Shown: in pieces, positions 19,079-28,865 of the stretch
How the letters are laid out: the number at the start of each line of letters is the position of its first letter
How positions within the stretch are numbered: the stretch's first letter is position 1
NCBI GenBank assembly: GCA_013813265.1
Contig: JACCRY010000162.1
Span: forward strand, 1 to 64,000
Direction of reading: 5' to 3'
DNA from: Parachlamydiaceae bacterium
Lineage (GTDB): Bacteria; Chlamydiota; Chlamydiia; Chlamydiales; Parachlamydiaceae
DNA: 64,000 nucleotides
The notes under the pieces: generated by a model
Database searches by the model: none
The model's input: the letters and a program-made list of their open reading frames with translations, nothing else
Told to the model about the DNA's origin: nothing
Position numbers and translations under genes: made by a program

Positions 19079-20275
19079 TTAGGTTATAGAAGGATCTACA
19101 GCTTCTTCTTGCCCTTTTTCTTCCTCAGCTTTTTTTCGCTTTTTAGATGAAACTTGAGGGCTTTTATCTTCGGTAAACTGTTTCTCTTCTTCATCCTCCA
19201 CTAAAAGAGGTATGGAATCTCCATCTGAAAATTCTTGGAAATTATCTTCAACTTCTTCCTGAAAATCTAGTTGTTCTTCAGTTAAAAGATGCTCAGAAAG
19301 CTCTTCTGACTTTTGCGTTAATTCTTCTTCACAAGAATGGAACCCCGAAGAACTTCCGTACTCAGGATAGTCAAGCGTCATACTTGGAACTTTAATCTCC
19401 TCGACACTTTCTTCAACTTCAGGAAGATGATAAAATTCTTCTTCTGCTACATCCACATGCCCTGAATCTTCACTTTCATCTTCAACATTTTTTTGTACAT
19501 CCTCAGACCCCGACTCATCCCCCTCTTCTTTTGAAAAGAAAGCCCCTTTAAATAAGACATTATCTTTATAGCGCGCAATTGTCTCAGAAATGAGATTTGG
19601 CGGAGGAGCAAGCAAGGAAGACAAAACAGCAGCAACAGGAACAGATGAGGCAGATGCTTCAATTTCAGCTTTAGTCAAATGAGGAGGAGGTAACTCCACT
19701 GATAAATTATCAGGATCTCTAAGATCTGCAGACTCACCATCTTCCTGCGATTTGATGCCATCCTCATCCTTTCCACGACGTCTTCGATAATTCCGACGAC
19801 GATCGCGCTTCTTATCAACACGCCCTTCTACAGACTCTTCAGCAGGACCAGCAGGCCCTACAAGTGCGCCTGTAGGCGGTTCCTGAAAATGTGTTTCAGA
19901 TGGTAAGGTCGATGAAGGACTCATTTTATCTGAATGGGTGATGACCCGATCAGTTTTACCATTCGTTAATTCGCGACCAGTACGCAATGGAGCTTCCCGC
20001 CCACCTGCAATTTTAATCGAGCGATCAAGCCCGACATTCTTAAGTACGAGGCGCGTTTCGCGGACCTCTAAAACTTCATAATCGCTAGCAGGAACAAGAA
20101 ATGCCTTAGGGCGCTCAAGAGAACGAAAAAAAATGGCATTGCCAAAAACAACAACCTCAATAGCATCAACAAAATGTTCTTCTTGACCAGAACTTTTGCT
20201 GCTGCGAACGACGAGGGTGCACCCCTCTTTTGGGGTGATAACGGTTTCAATAATAGGTTCGCGAGTAAAATCCAC
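19079..20275 (-). CDS. Acidic hypothetical protein downstream of gapA
   Basis: Function unknown. The first 100 or so residues look folded and strand-rich ('FVDAIEVVVFGNAIFFRSLE', then 'LVLKNVGLDRSIKIAGGREA'). A basic cluster 'KKRDRRRNYRRRRGK' lies near 155-170. The rest is low-complexity and strongly acidic (many Glu/Asp/Ser runs from about 235 to the end), so probably disordered. It follows gapA by 27 bases on the same strand. From memory, Chlamydia trachomatis also has a hypothetical gene just behind gapA, which supports a conserved, lineage-specific protein. The basic-acidic layout could mean nucleic-acid or ribosome contact, but that is a guess. Confidence 0.7.
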   Translation of the reverse strand: MDFTREPIIETVITPKEGCTLVVRSSKSSGQEEHFVDAIEVVVFGNAIFFRSLERPKAFLVPASDYEVLEVRETRLVLKNVGLDRSIKIAGGREAPLRTGRELTNGKTDRVITHSDKMSPSSTLPSETHFQEPPTGALVGPAGPAEESVEGRVDKKRDRRRNYRRRRGKDEDGIKSQEDGESADLRDPDNLSVELPPPHLTKAEIEASASSVPVAAVLSSLLAPPPNLISETIARYKDNVLFKGAFFSKEEGDESGSEDVQKNVEDESEDSGHVDVAEEEFYHLPEVEESVEEIKVPSMTLDYPEYGSSSGFHSCEEELTQKSEELSEHLLTEEQLDFQEEVEDNFQEFSDGDSIPLLVEDEEEKQFTEDKSPQVSSKKRKKAEEEKGQEEAVDPSIT

Positions 20276-20302
20276 GTTTAGTTATTCCAAAGTTATAAGG
20301 TT

Positions 20303-21331
20303 TCAATGCCTGTCAATGGTAAGGGATTCTTTTGATGCCATATAAAGAACCAGATCAACGACGCGTGTCGCGTAGCCCATTTCATTATCATACCAGGCAA
20401 TGATTTTAAAAAATTTATCATTTAGAGCAATCCCCGCCTCTTTGTCAAAAATTGCAGAATAGCAACTTCCAATAAAATCTGAAGAGACAAGAGGCTCATC
20501 ACAATAGCTGAGAATTCCTTTCATTTTACCATCTGCAGCAGCTTTAATTGCTTGACAGATAGCTTCATAGCTTGTTGACTTTGTAAGTCTGACAGTCAGA
20601 TCGACAACAGACACGTCAGCTAAGGGGATACGTAAAGCCATCCCTGTAAGTTTTCCTTTAATTTCCGGAATGCATTCTGCTACAGCTTTTGCAGCTCCAG
20701 TAGAAGCCGGAATAATATTTAGGCCTGCAGAACGACCGCCTCTCCAATCTTTCCTAGATGGACCGTCAACTGACGGCTGAGAGGCCGTAAGGGCGTGAAT
20801 TGTAGTCATCAACCCTTCTTCAATGCCAAAGTTATCTAGCAGCACCTTTACAATCGGCGCAAGGCAATTTGTCGTGCAAGAAGCATTAGAAACGATAAAC
20901 TGTTTTTCAGGATCATAACGGTCTTCATTAACACCCATCACAAAAGTTGGAACATTCCCTTTAGCCGGCGCGGTGATAATCACGCGTGAAGCACCTGCAA
21001 TAAGATGCTTTTTTGCATCCTCTTCAGTATTGAAAAAACCTGTCGACTCTATGACGTAATCAACTCCAAGCTGTTTCCAGGGAAGGTTTTCAGGAGAACG
21101 TTCTGAAAAAACTCTAATTTCCTTACCATTGACAATGAGAAATCCTTCTTTATGGGAAACATCCCCATCAAAAGAACCATGAACTGAATCATATTTTAAC
21201 AAATATGCTAGGTTGTCAGCGGGAACAAGATCGTTAATTGCTGCAATTGTGATATCATCTCGAAGAATCGCCTTACGAAAAACGAGTCTTCCGATACGAC
21301 CAAAGCCATTAATTGCTATTACAGTTGACAT
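20303..21331 (-). CDS. gapA: Glyceraldehyde-3-phosphate dehydrogenase
   Basis: Glycolytic enzyme, 342 aa. NAD-binding N-terminus 'INGFGRIGR', catalytic cysteine in '[12 protein letters not shown]', and '[15 protein letters not shown]' near the C-terminus. The start at 21331 ('[10 protein letters not shown]') is fixed by homology and by GGAGGAA just upstream; the frame is open to 21427. It lies behind rplQ, but a strong terminator separates them, so it probably has its own promoter in the 100 bases before the start. Confidence 0.97.
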   Translation of the reverse strand: MSTVIAINGFGRIGRLVFRKAILRDDITIAAINDLVPADNLAYLLKYDSVHGSFDGDVSHKEGFLIVNGKEIRVFSERSPENLPWKQLGVDYVIESTGFFNTEEDAKKHLIAGASRVIITAPAKGNVPTFVMGVNEDRYDPEKQFIVSNASCTTNCLAPIVKVLLDNFGIEEGLMTTIHALTASQPSVDGPSRKDWRGGRSAGLNIIPASTGAAKAVAECIPEIKGKLTGMALRIPLADVSVVDLTVRLTKSTSYEAICQAIKAAADGKMKGILSYCDEPLVSSDFIGSCYSAIFDKEAGIALNDKFFKIIAWYDNEMGYATRVVDLVLYMASKESLTIDRH

Positions 21332-21438
21332 GAGTTCCTCCGAGCATCCGAAAAAGATGTTTTGAATGCGATGACGTACAAGAGGTGAGAGTAATCTATC
21401 CTGAATTTTAGGTCCATCTATTCTCATAGACTTTACAC

Positions 21439-21512
21439 AAAAAAACGATGCGGCCCGGCACTTTACTGGTTGATGCTACGCTCTAGCCAGTAAAAGGCCT
21501 GGCAGCATCGGA
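21439..21512 (-). terminator. Rho-independent terminator after rplQ
   Basis: On the minus strand a near-perfect hairpin (arms about 21446-21469 and 21486-21511; CCAGTAAA / TTTACTGG at the top and CGATGC / GCATCG at the base) is followed by a run of seven T residues. It lies between rplQ and gapA and should end the long ribosomal transcript. The region 21513-21641 holds nothing else I recognise. Confidence 0.85.
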
Positions 21513-21641
21513 TTTTGACCAAGAAAAATTGCTCTGAGCGTTGATTTATAGGGGTTCAAACTTTAGCAAAACGCAACTTCCAGGTCATATTAAAACGAAA
21601 TAGCGATGGTGCTCTAAACAACATCGCTATCTTGTAAGGAT

Positions 21642-22073
21642 TTATTCCTCTGGAAGATACTCAATGACGCACGTTTGAGCATTATCACCCACACGATGGC
21701 CACTTTTCATAATACGGGTATAACCACCATTACGCTCTGTAAAACGAGATCCAAGTTCTCCAAAAAGTTTTTGGATAACACGTCGATCTGCATTATATGA
21801 GGATAGATCTCCACCACGGGCTGCACGCTCTTCCTTATCAGTCAAAGGATTGAATCGGATCATCAAAGCACTAATAGCCTGACGTCTAGATGCCAAAGTG
21901 TTTTTCTTTGCAAGCGTAATCATGTTATCTGCATAACGACGTAATTCCTTAGCCTTAGCGACAGTCGTCTGAATTTGCTCATTGTCAATAAGTGACTTGA
22001 GCATATTTGCAAACATGCAGCGTCTATGGGAAGTTGTACGATTAAGTTTACACGTATCTTTTCTGTGTCTCAT
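21642..22073 (-). CDS. rplQ: 50S ribosomal protein L17
   Basis: A 143-aa large-subunit protein near the peptide exit tunnel. The N-terminus has the family block '[20 protein letters not shown]' followed by '[20 protein letters not shown]'; the C-terminus has '[18 protein letters not shown]'. It is the last ribosomal gene in the cluster, three bases after rpoA, and is followed by a terminator. Confidence 0.97.
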   Translation of the reverse strand: MRHRKDTCKLNRTTSHRRCMFANMLKSLIDNEQIQTTVAKAKELRRYADNMITLAKKNTLASRRQAISALMIRFNPLTDKEERAARGGDLSSYNADRRVIQKLFGELGSRFTERNGGYTRIMKSGHRVGDNAQTCVIEYLPEE

Positions 22074-22076
22074 AAT

Positions 22077-23249
22077 TTATTCCTCATCATCCTCTTCATC
22101 GTCCTCTTCAAAAGAGTCATCTTCTAAAGGAGGTTTAGATTTAATTTTATATTTCTCTCTCTTTCCCTTTCTCTCTTCATTATACTGCCGCATTTTATCT
22201 TTCACATTGTCTTGCGTCAATCCATAAGCAGAAAGGTCCATTCCAAGAGATAAGTCCATATCATGCAATTTAGCTTTAATTTCATTCAGCGATTTTTTGC
22301 CAAAATTGCGAAATTCAAGCATTCTTCGTTCAGGGATTGAAACTAGTTCAGCAATCGTATCTATATTTGCACCGCTTAAGCAATTAGTCGAACGTACAGA
22401 AAGTTCAATTTCATCAATTCGAAGAGAAAGTTTTTCCATCATCTCATCGAGGTAAGGATTGCGCTCAGCAAAGCCTTCATCAAAAAGCATAGGATGAGCC
22501 TTATCTTTTGTGAAGACATCAAAGTGACGTTGCCCAATTTGTGCAGCGAAGCTTAATGCTTCACTTGGGGTTACACGTCCATCTGTATGCACTTCGAAAA
22601 TCAAACGATCAAAGTCAGTGTCTTGACCTACACGCGTATTTTCAACGGAGTAGTTAACTAGACGCACCGGCGAGAATGCTGCATCGATGAGAATCTCATC
22701 GGAAGTTTTGTCGCGAACAAAATGACGTTCAGAAGGGACATATCCACGTCCAATAGCCACACGTAAGTCAATTCGACGACGCATTGGCATTGTAAGAGTA
22801 AAAAGATGTAAGTCAGGGTTGACCGCCTCAAAATATCCACCTTGAATCAAATCGCCCAAGTTAATAGCCAGCTGGCCTTTATTCTTATCCAGTTCTTCGC
22901 GAGTGACCTCTATAGTCGTTGTCAAAAGACGCACTTCGCTTGAAGCGTTTGATTGCTGTGTCGGCAGACAACGTAAAAGAGCCCCTTTGAAATTTAGAAT
23001 GATATTGGTCATATCTTCGACGATTCCTTCTATGGCCATATACTCATGGGGGGCACCTTCAATTCTCAAAGAGATAATTGCCGGAGACTCCAACGCTGAA
23101 AGCATCATACGACGCATTGAGTTGCCGATGGTGTGACCGAATCCCCTTTCAAAAGGTTCCGCAATAAAACGCGCAAAAGTCTTTGATTCCGTCTCTTGAT
23201 CGACGCTAATTTCCTCTGGTAATTCGAACTTACCATACTTTACTGACAT
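22077..23249 (-). CDS. rpoA: RNA polymerase alpha subunit
   Basis: The 390-aa subunit that dimerises to nucleate RNA polymerase. The alpha-NTD is intact ('ERGFGHTIGNSMRRMMLSAL' at about 34-53). The C-terminal DNA-binding domain is also present ('LSVRSTNCLSGANIDTIAEL', then 'FRNFGKKSLNEIKAKL'). Compared with the usual 330 or so residues it carries an extra tail of about 35 residues: a basic segment then a run of Asp/Glu ('DDSFEEDDEEDDEE'). The tail is at the extreme 3' end and could alter activator contacts. Confidence 0.97.
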   Translation of the reverse strand: MSVKYGKFELPEEISVDQETESKTFARFIAEPFERGFGHTIGNSMRRMMLSALESPAIISLRIEGAPHEYMAIEGIVEDMTNIILNFKGALLRCLPTQQSNASSEVRLLTTTIEVTREELDKNKGQLAINLGDLIQGGYFEAVNPDLHLFTLTMPMRRRIDLRVAIGRGYVPSERHFVRDKTSDEILIDAAFSPVRLVNYSVENTRVGQDTDFDRLIFEVHTDGRVTPSEALSFAAQIGQRHFDVFTKDKAHPMLFDEGFAERNPYLDEMMEKLSLRIDEIELSVRSTNCLSGANIDTIAELVSIPERRMLEFRNFGKKSLNEIKAKLHDMDLSLGMDLSAYGLTQDNVKDKMRQYNEERKGKREKYKIKSKPPLEDDSFEEDDEEDDEE

Positions 23250-23293
23250 AACGCAACTCCCGATAATTTGTCATTTAAAAGGGGCCAGGGACT

Positions 23294-23710
23294 TTACACC
23301 CGACGCCGTTTGCGCGGTTTGCATCCATTATGAGGAACAGGGGTCTTATCGCGAATACTGGAAATTGTCAATCCGGCACTTTGCAATCCGCGAACAGCAG
23401 ATTCACGTCCGGCACCGGGTCCATTCAGATTCACTTCGACTTCACGCAGGCCTGTTGCCGTCATTGCAGATTTAGCGGCATCTTGCGCTGCAACAGTTGC
23501 TGCAAAAGCTGAGGATTTACGTGAGCCTGAAAAGTTTGCTTTTCCGGCAGATCCCCAAGAAATTACATGTCCTGCTGGATCACTAATAACAATAATTGTA
23601 TTATTGAAAGTCGCCTTCACATGAGCAATCCCTACTGGGATGTTCTGAGCGGCTTTGCGTTTTGTTTTAACTGCTTTTTTGCCAGTTTGTGACTGCTTAG
23701 TAGTTGTCAA
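23294..23710 (-). CDS. rpsK: 30S ribosomal protein S11
   Basis: 138-aa platform protein binding 16S rRNA near the decoding and Shine-Dalgarno helix region. Family blocks: '[20 protein letters not shown]', '[18 protein letters not shown]', and the C-terminal '[20 protein letters not shown]'. It has about ten extra basic residues at the N-terminus. It lies between rpsM and rpoA with short spacers. Confidence 0.97.
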   Translation of the reverse strand: MTTTKQSQTGKKAVKTKRKAAQNIPVGIAHVKATFNNTIIVISDPAGHVISWGSAGKANFSGSRKSSAFAATVAAQDAAKSAMTATGLREVEVNLNGPGAGRESAVRGLQSAGLTISSIRDKTPVPHNGCKPRKRRRV

Positions 23711-23730
23711 AGTAATGCGCTCCCTATCAA

Positions 23731-24099
23731 TTATTTTTTCTTGTTAGCTATAGTTTTTCGTTTACCCTTACGTGTACGTGCATTCGTACGGGTTCGTTGT
23801 CCACGAACAGGTAAACCTGAGCGATGTCTAAGGCCTCTGTAAGAGTGAATATTGATCAATCGCTTGATATTATTTTGCACTTGGCGTCGGAGATCTCCTT
23901 CAACGACATATTCTGTCTGCAATAAACTATTGATACGCGCAATGTCATCTTGTGTTAGTTTATGCGCAGGCATTTCTGGGCTTAAGCCCAACTTACGTAT
24001 AATTTCCGCAGAAACAACACTACCTACACCATAGATGTAACGGAGGCTGATTTCTAAGCGTTTTTTATCTGGTATCTCGATACCGAGAATTCTTGGCAT
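23731..24099 (-). CDS. rpsM: 30S ribosomal protein S13
   Basis: 122-aa head protein that contacts P-site tRNA. It starts '[19 protein letters not shown]', has the helix-two-turn-helix '[13 protein letters not shown]', the conserved '[20 protein letters not shown]' and a lysine-rich tail. It follows secY directly; rpmJ (L36), which sits here in many bacteria, is absent. Confidence 0.97.
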   Translation of the reverse strand: MPRILGIEIPDKKRLEISLRYIYGVGSVVSAEIIRKLGLSPEMPAHKLTQDDIARINSLLQTEYVVEGDLRRQVQNNIKRLINIHSYRGLRHRSGLPVRGQRTRTNARTRKGKRKTIANKKK

Positions 24100-24159
24100 T
24101 GATAACTCCTATCTTAAACCGAGTGTATGTTAACATAGTGATTCATATTTGTGCAAACT

Positions 24160-25530
24160 CTATTTTCCACGGCTGCGTCCTTGCTTCATAAAGCCATCGT
24201 AGCGCTTCATGAGTAAGTGTGAGTCGACTTGCTTCATAGTATCGAGGACAACTCCCACTAAAATAAGCAATGCGGTTCCACCGAAGAAATAGCTAATTGT
24301 CTGTGAAATCCCAAGGAACCGCCCTACGAGATTTGGTAAAATTGCTATAAGAGCGAGTAAAAACGCCCCTATAAAGGTAATACGACCCATTGTTGTTTCT
24401 AGAAAATCCTGCGTAGGCTTTCCTTGACGGATGCCAGGAACAAAGGCTCCATTCTTTTTCATGTCTGAAGCGATCTGATCAGGCTTAAATTGTGTTGCAG
24501 TCCAGAAGTAGGTGAAGAACACTATTAAGAACACATAGAACAACAAATAAATGTTACTTCCAGGCTGCAAGGAACTCGCAAGCTCACCGAACCACGTTCC
24601 TCCGGCAAACCCAGCTAAAGTTGCAGGGAACATAAGCAAGGAGGAGGCAAAAATGACGGGAATAACTCCAGCATAATTAACTTTAAGAGGAATGTAAGAA
24701 TTTCCACCTTGAACTTCTTTCCTTCCAACTACGCGACGAGCATATTGAAGAGGAATACGTCGGTGTCCTTGAATGATCAATATAGTAGCTAAGGCAATAA
24801 GCACAAAGAGGGTCAGCAAAACAAGCACTCCTGTAAAACTCATTTGCCCAGGTTCTTGCGAACTTAAATTTAGTTGTTGAAAAATCATTCCAAGTGCTGT
24901 AGGAAGAGAAGCTAGGATACCAAGCATAATGATAAGGCTCATGCCATTGCCAATCCCTTTTTCAGTCATCTGCTCACCCATCCACATCAGCAAAACAGTT
25001 CCTGTGGTCATTGTAAACATAAATAAAATGTAGAAAAGCCAAGGAGTGTTACCGATTTGAATATCCAGAAGTTCACCAGAAATAATTCCAGGACTACTCA
25101 TATTCATGCGAAGAGCGTACTTTGCAAAAAGTCCAGATTGTAAAAAGGAAAGTACAACAGTCAATAGACGCGTAAGTTTTGTCAATTTGCGTTTACCCTG
25201 TTCTTGGTTCTCATGCATTTCTCTTTGAAATGAAGGCCAGAGAGCCACAAGCAACTGTAAAATAATAGAAGCAGAAATGTACGGAACGACACCTAAAGCA
25301 ATAACCGTCATCTGAGAAAACGCACCGCCCGAAAAAATGTCAACCATTTGAAAGAAATTTTGACCACCACCTGCAGCATGCCTAAAATAGCTAACAGCAA
25401 TTTCAGCATTGATACCAGGGACAGGAATAAAAGCACCAATGCGGCAGGCAACAAGCATCAACAGCGTAAAAATAATTTTCGCTTTCAGCTCAGGAACCTG
25501 GCAAATTCTTCGTATTTCTTGCAGCATCAC
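24160..25530 (-). CDS. secY: Preprotein translocase subunit SecY
   Basis: The 456-aa channel of the Sec translocon, with about ten membrane helices. Recognisable blocks are '[10 protein letters not shown]' in the first loop, '[16 protein letters not shown]' in helix 2, and 'RMPLQYARR'-like '[14 protein letters not shown]' before helix 7. It exports the signal-peptide proteins seen elsewhere in the window. Unusually for the spc operon it is separated from rplO by 266 bases with two stem-loops. L30 (rpmD) is missing from the cluster. Confidence 0.97.
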   Translation of the reverse strand: MMLQEIRRICQVPELKAKIIFTLLMLVACRIGAFIPVPGINAEIAVSYFRHAAGGGQNFFQMVDIFSGGAFSQMTVIALGVVPYISASIILQLLVALWPSFQREMHENQEQGKRKLTKLTRLLTVVLSFLQSGLFAKYALRMNMSSPGIISGELLDIQIGNTPWLFYILFMFTMTTGTVLLMWMGEQMTEKGIGNGMSLIIMLGILASLPTALGMIFQQLNLSSQEPGQMSFTGVLVLLTLFVLIALATILIIQGHRRIPLQYARRVVGRKEVQGGNSYIPLKVNYAGVIPVIFASSLLMFPATLAGFAGGTWFGELASSLQPGSNIYLLFYVFLIVFFTYFWTATQFKPDQIASDMKKNGAFVPGIRQGKPTQDFLETTMGRITFIGAFLLALIAILPNLVGRFLGISQTISYFFGGTALLILVGVVLDTMKQVDSHLLMKRYDGFMKQGRSRGK

Positions 25531-25638
25531 GCCTTCCTTATCAATTAAGCAACTTTTGTAGCTTTAGGGCCTGGGTTTGGTTCAATTATACTTTTAAACT
25601 CTGTCTAAAAATGCAATTTATCCTTGCCCAGGTCCTCA

Positions 25639-25721
25639 GTGTTGCGCAGAAGCAAATTGATTGTTTGAGCGCAACACCCTAGAAACTGATCCCTCCTACT
25701 GCAAAATTGTGCAGCGGGATC
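25639..25721 (-). promoter_or_regulatory. Two stem-loops between rplO and secY
   Basis: The 266-base gap inside the ribosomal operon holds two hairpins: 25688-25721 (GATCCC...CTGC / GCAG-C-GGGATC) and 25639-25677 (GTGTTGCGC / GCGCAACAC). Neither is followed by a T run on the minus strand, so they do not look like simple terminators. They could mark an RNA processing site, an attenuator or a regulatory site for secY expression. Function is inferred only from position and symmetry. Confidence 0.5.
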
Positions 25722-25796
25722 AAGAGGGAAAGAGAAAATCTGAGTCTAAGTTACCTTCTAAGAGAAAGTTCTGAATGCCATAATACGCAAAGCGTC

Positions 25797-26306
25797 TTAT
25801 TTTTCATCACTATCTGAATCAGAAGACAAGCTATCTTCAGAAGTCATTTGGCAACTCTCTAAAAGCGTAAATGCAAATTTTCCAGCGCTTAATTTTTCAC
25901 GTGCGCTTGCTGAAAATGCATGAGCTTCAATTGAGACTTTCTTTTTCAATTCGCCGTTTCCAAGAACTTTCAACCCATAGGAAGAACCGGAAAGAAATCC
26001 ACGCTCAGCAAGAGAAACTAGGTTTACGATTTCACCTTCTTCGAACATACTTTCAATTTGATCTAAATTGACTGCATCAAAAGGTTTTCTGAATCGAGCT
26101 TGGTTAAAACCACGTTGAGGAATTTTCATGAACGTTCGAAACTGTCCACCTTCATACCCTAAACGACGCTTGTATCCAGCACGTGAACCCGCACCTTTTT
26201 CTCCGCGACCACAAGTTTTTCCAAGTCCAGAACCTGCACCACGGCCAACACGTTTCATACGTTTGTATGCGCGTGTTGTATTTTTTAAAGTTGATAATGA
26301 AATCAT
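25797..26306 (-). CDS. rplO: 50S ribosomal protein L15
   Basis: 169-aa large-subunit protein. N-terminal Gly/Arg-rich block 'GRGAGSGLGKTCGRGEKGAG' and central 'FRTFMKIPQRGFNQARFR' are diagnostic. It is about 25 residues longer than usual because of a Ser/Asp tail ending 'EDSLSSDSDSDEK', another acidic extension like that of RpoA. The start overlaps the end of rpsE by four bases. Confidence 0.96.
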   Translation of the reverse strand: MISLSTLKNTTRAYKRMKRVGRGAGSGLGKTCGRGEKGAGSRAGYKRRLGYEGGQFRTFMKIPQRGFNQARFRKPFDAVNLDQIESMFEEGEIVNLVSLAERGFLSGSSYGLKVLGNGELKKKVSIEAHAFSASAREKLSAGKFAFTLLESCQMTSEDSLSSDSDSDEK

Positions 26307-26812
26307 TCTATAGCTCCTGCTGTTCGAGCTTGTTTAATCTTATTGCGATTGCAGAGCTTTAGAATGGCCTTGAACGCAACTTTTATCTGATTTATCGGAT
26401 TATTGCTGCCCATATTTTTTGCCATAACATTTTTAATGCCGGCAAGTTCAAATACAGCTCGCACTTTTGATCCGGCAATAACACCAGAACCATCAGGTGC
26501 AGGCTTGAGCAAGAGAACCGCACCATCCCACTTTTCTAAAATTTCATGAGGAATTGTTGAGCCATCATTTTCAATTCTGATCATGCTCTTTCTAGCAATT
26601 TCGCCACCCTTTCGGATTGCATCTGTCAACTCGTTAGCTTTTGCAAAGCCATAACCGACACGCCCTTTTCCATCACCGACCAAAATAAGAGCAGAAAAGC
26701 TGAATTTACGTCCGCCTTTAACAACCTTAGAGCAACGATTGATGTGAAGTACTTTTTCAGTGAGGTCGCTATTGGTTTTATCTTTTTGCTGCGAATCACT
26801 CTGTTTTGCCAT
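26303..26812 (-). CDS. rpsE: 30S ribosomal protein S5
   Basis: 169-aa protein of the small-subunit body involved in decoding accuracy. The dsRNA-binding-like N-domain has 'GGRKFSFSALILVGDGKGRV' and 'GYGFAKANELTDAI'; the C-domain contains 'GVIAGSKVRAVFELAGIKNV'. A Gln/Lys-rich N-terminal extension precedes the conserved part. L30 would normally follow; instead rplO does. Confidence 0.97.
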   Translation of the reverse strand: MAKQSDSQQKDKTNSDLTEKVLHINRCSKVVKGGRKFSFSALILVGDGKGRVGYGFAKANELTDAIRKGGEIARKSMIRIENDGSTIPHEILEKWDGAVLLLKPAPDGSGVIAGSKVRAVFELAGIKNVMAKNMGSNNPINQIKVAFKAILKLCNRNKIKQARTAGAIE

Positions 26813-26840
26813 TTCTGTATCCTAAAATTTGGTATCTATT

Positions 26841-27212
26841 TTAAAACTGCAATCCACCATTGCGAGCAGCATCAGCAAGAGCTGCCAAGATGCCACAATA
26901 CTTTGAAGGGCCACGGTCGAAGACGACCTCTTTAATGTTGTGATGCTGAGCCATTTGAGCAATATGTTTACCCAAAGCATCAGCACTTGCTTTATTTTTC
27001 TTGCAGAATTCAGTTGCCTTAAATTCAGCACCGTAAGTTGAAATGCCACAAATTGTCTTGCCCGTTTCATCATCGATGATTTGTGCTTGAATGTGACAGT
27101 TACTTTTATGAACAGAAAGGCGCGGCTTGAGGGACGTTCCACGCAGCTTTTTGCGTACGCGCATCGCTCTCGAGTTGCGTTTTCTTTGATTTTCCAACAA
27201 TGCGTTTCTCAT
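26841..27212 (-). CDS. rplR: 50S ribosomal protein L18
   Basis: 123-aa 5S rRNA-binding protein. Blocks 'RVRKKLRGTSLKPRLSVHKS' and 'HIQAQIIDDETGKTI' near the N-terminus and 'FDRGPSKYCGILAALADAAR' near the end are family hallmarks. The N-terminus is rich in Arg. It lies 27 bases from rplF and 28 from rpsE. Confidence 0.97.
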   Translation of the reverse strand: MRNALLENQRKRNSRAMRVRKKLRGTSLKPRLSVHKSNCHIQAQIIDDETGKTICGISTYGAEFKATEFCKKNKASADALGKHIAQMAQHHNIKEVVFDRGPSKYCGILAALADAARNGGLQF

Positions 27213-27239
27213 ACTACCTCAAAAGCTATTAAAAACATT

Positions 27240-27815
27240 TTACTTCTTAGCCGCAGCTTTACCTGCTTTCTTACGGACATGCTCAGTCGGATAACGAATG
27301 CCTTTGCCTTTATAGGGCTCAGGTGGTTTAATTGCACGTATTTCAGACGCAATTTGTCCAACCTGTTGCTTATTGATACCCGAGACATTAATCTGCGTAT
27401 TCTTTTCAACTTTAATGGCAATCCCTTCAGGAATAACCAACTGCGAACGTTTTTGTGATGTACGCTGCCCGTCTTTCATAACGAATGAATACCCAACTTG
27501 CAAATCGAGTACATTACCTTGAACAGCAGCACGATATCCGACGCCGATCATCTCGAGTTGTTTTGAGTACCCTTCAGTAACACCAACAACCATATTATGG
27601 ATGAGTGACCGATAGAGGCCGTGCATATTACCAGCATCTTGATGTTGTTCATCAAGACCAACTAGGATTTGCTCCGGTTCGATTTCAACTGTAATTCCAG
27701 GAACGAGTTTTTGATGCAAAGAACCTTTAGGGCCTTTAACATGGATTTCGTTACCTAATTTTTTAACCTCTACACCCTTTGGAAGGGGAACAGGATTTTT
27801 ACCTTTACGTGACAT
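27240..27815 (-). CDS. rplF: 50S ribosomal protein L6
   Basis: 191-aa two-domain protein near the elongation-factor site. Starts 'MSRKGKNPVPLPKGVEV'; domain 2 has 'EMIGVGYRAAVQGNVLDLQV' and the C-terminal 'RAIKPPEPYKGKGIRYPTEH'. About ten extra residues form an Ala/Lys tail. Typical spacing to rpsH and rplR. Confidence 0.97.
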   Translation of the reverse strand: MSRKGKNPVPLPKGVEVKKLGNEIHVKGPKGSLHQKLVPGITVEIEPEQILVGLDEQHQDAGNMHGLYRSLIHNMVVGVTEGYSKQLEMIGVGYRAAVQGNVLDLQVGYSFVMKDGQRTSQKRSQLVIPEGIAIKVEKNTQINVSGINKQQVGQIASEIRAIKPPEPYKGKGIRYPTEHVRKKAGKAAAKK

Positions 27816-27857
27816 GACAAATATACTCCAATCCTAGTTTTGCTGGGGAATTACGAA

Positions 27858-28259
27858 TTACCACACCATGCATAAAATTTCGCCACCGATATTGCGCTTA
27901 ATTGCCTCGTCACCGGGCAATAATCCCTGTGAAGTCGATACAATCGAAAGACCAAGTCCACCATAAAAATGAGGAATATCTTTACGGCTGACATAGCGTC
28001 GCAGTCCTGGTTTTGAGACGCGTTTAATTCCTTGGATTACAGGACGACGCCCTGAACCATATTTCAGAAAAACACGAATTGTTCCACGTTGCTTATTGTC
28101 GTGCTTAACGAGGTAGCTCTCAGTAAAACCTTGATTTTTAAGGATTTCTGCGATATTTTCTTTTAACTTGCTCCAAGGCACGTCGATAAATCGATGTTCA
28201 GCCTTAAGCCCATTGCGAATCCTTGTCAGGAAATCAGCTATTGGGTCGCTAATTGCCAT
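27858..28259 (-). CDS. rpsH: 30S ribosomal protein S8
   Basis: 133-aa 16S rRNA-binding protein. Starts 'MAISDPIADFLTRIRNG' and ends with 'GLSIVSTSQGLLPGDEAIKR' and 'GGEILCMVW', both canonical. It follows rplE directly: rpsN (S14), normally between L5 and S8, is absent from this place. Confidence 0.97.
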   Translation of the reverse strand: MAISDPIADFLTRIRNGLKAEHRFIDVPWSKLKENIAEILKNQGFTESYLVKHDNKQRGTIRVFLKYGSGRRPVIQGIKRVSKPGLRRYVSRKDIPHFYGGLGLSIVSTSQGLLPGDEAIKRNIGGEILCMVW

Positions 28260-28278
28260 GTTTCCTTCTCCTCTTTTC

Positions 28279-28836
28279 TTAAGCGACGACCGCTATTGGT
28301 AAATTTTTAAATGGTAGACCGAGCAACCGCAACAATTCCGTACATTCCTCATCGGAAGCAGCAGTAGTTACAAATGTGATGTTCATACCCTGGGTCTTTT
28401 TGACCTGATCGAGATTTATTTCAGGGAAGATCTGTTGGTCTTCGATTCCTAAGCTATAATTGCCACTGCCATCGCATTTCACAGGAAAGCCACGAAAGTC
28501 ACGAATACGCGGGCATGCGATATTGAAAAATCTATCGATGAACTCGTACATTCGCAATCCACGAAGCGTGACTTTGATACCGATAGGTTGCCCTTCTCGC
28601 AATTTAAAATTCGAAACAGCCTTTTTTGCTTTTCTGATAATTGGCTTTTGGCCAGAAAGCATCGTCATCTCTTTTATACAATCTTGCAGAGCATTTTTAT
28701 CTTTCGATGCTTCAGCAACTCCCATATTGATCACGACTTTGATCAAGGCTGGAATCTTCATTGGATTAGAGTAGGCAAACTTTTTTTGCAACTCAGCCTT
28801 AACGACTTCGCGATATCTTTTCTTTAACCTAGCCAT
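28279..28836 (-). CDS. rplE: 50S ribosomal protein L5
   Basis: 185-aa 5S rRNA-binding protein. Blocks '[20 protein letters not shown]', '[20 protein letters not shown]' and '[15 protein letters not shown]' identify it. The order L24-L5-S8 is kept apart from the missing S14. Confidence 0.97.
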   Translation of the reverse strand: MARLKKRYREVVKAELQKKFAYSNPMKIPALIKVVINMGVAEASKDKNALQDCIKEMTMLSGQKPIIRKAKKAVSNFKLREGQPIGIKVTLRGLRMYEFIDRFFNIACPRIRDFRGFPVKCDGSGNYSLGIEDQQIFPEINLDQVKKTQGMNITFVTTAASDEECTELLRLLGLPFKNLPIAVVA

Positions 28837-28865
28837 TTTACCTAAAACTCATTTAATGCGTTTAC

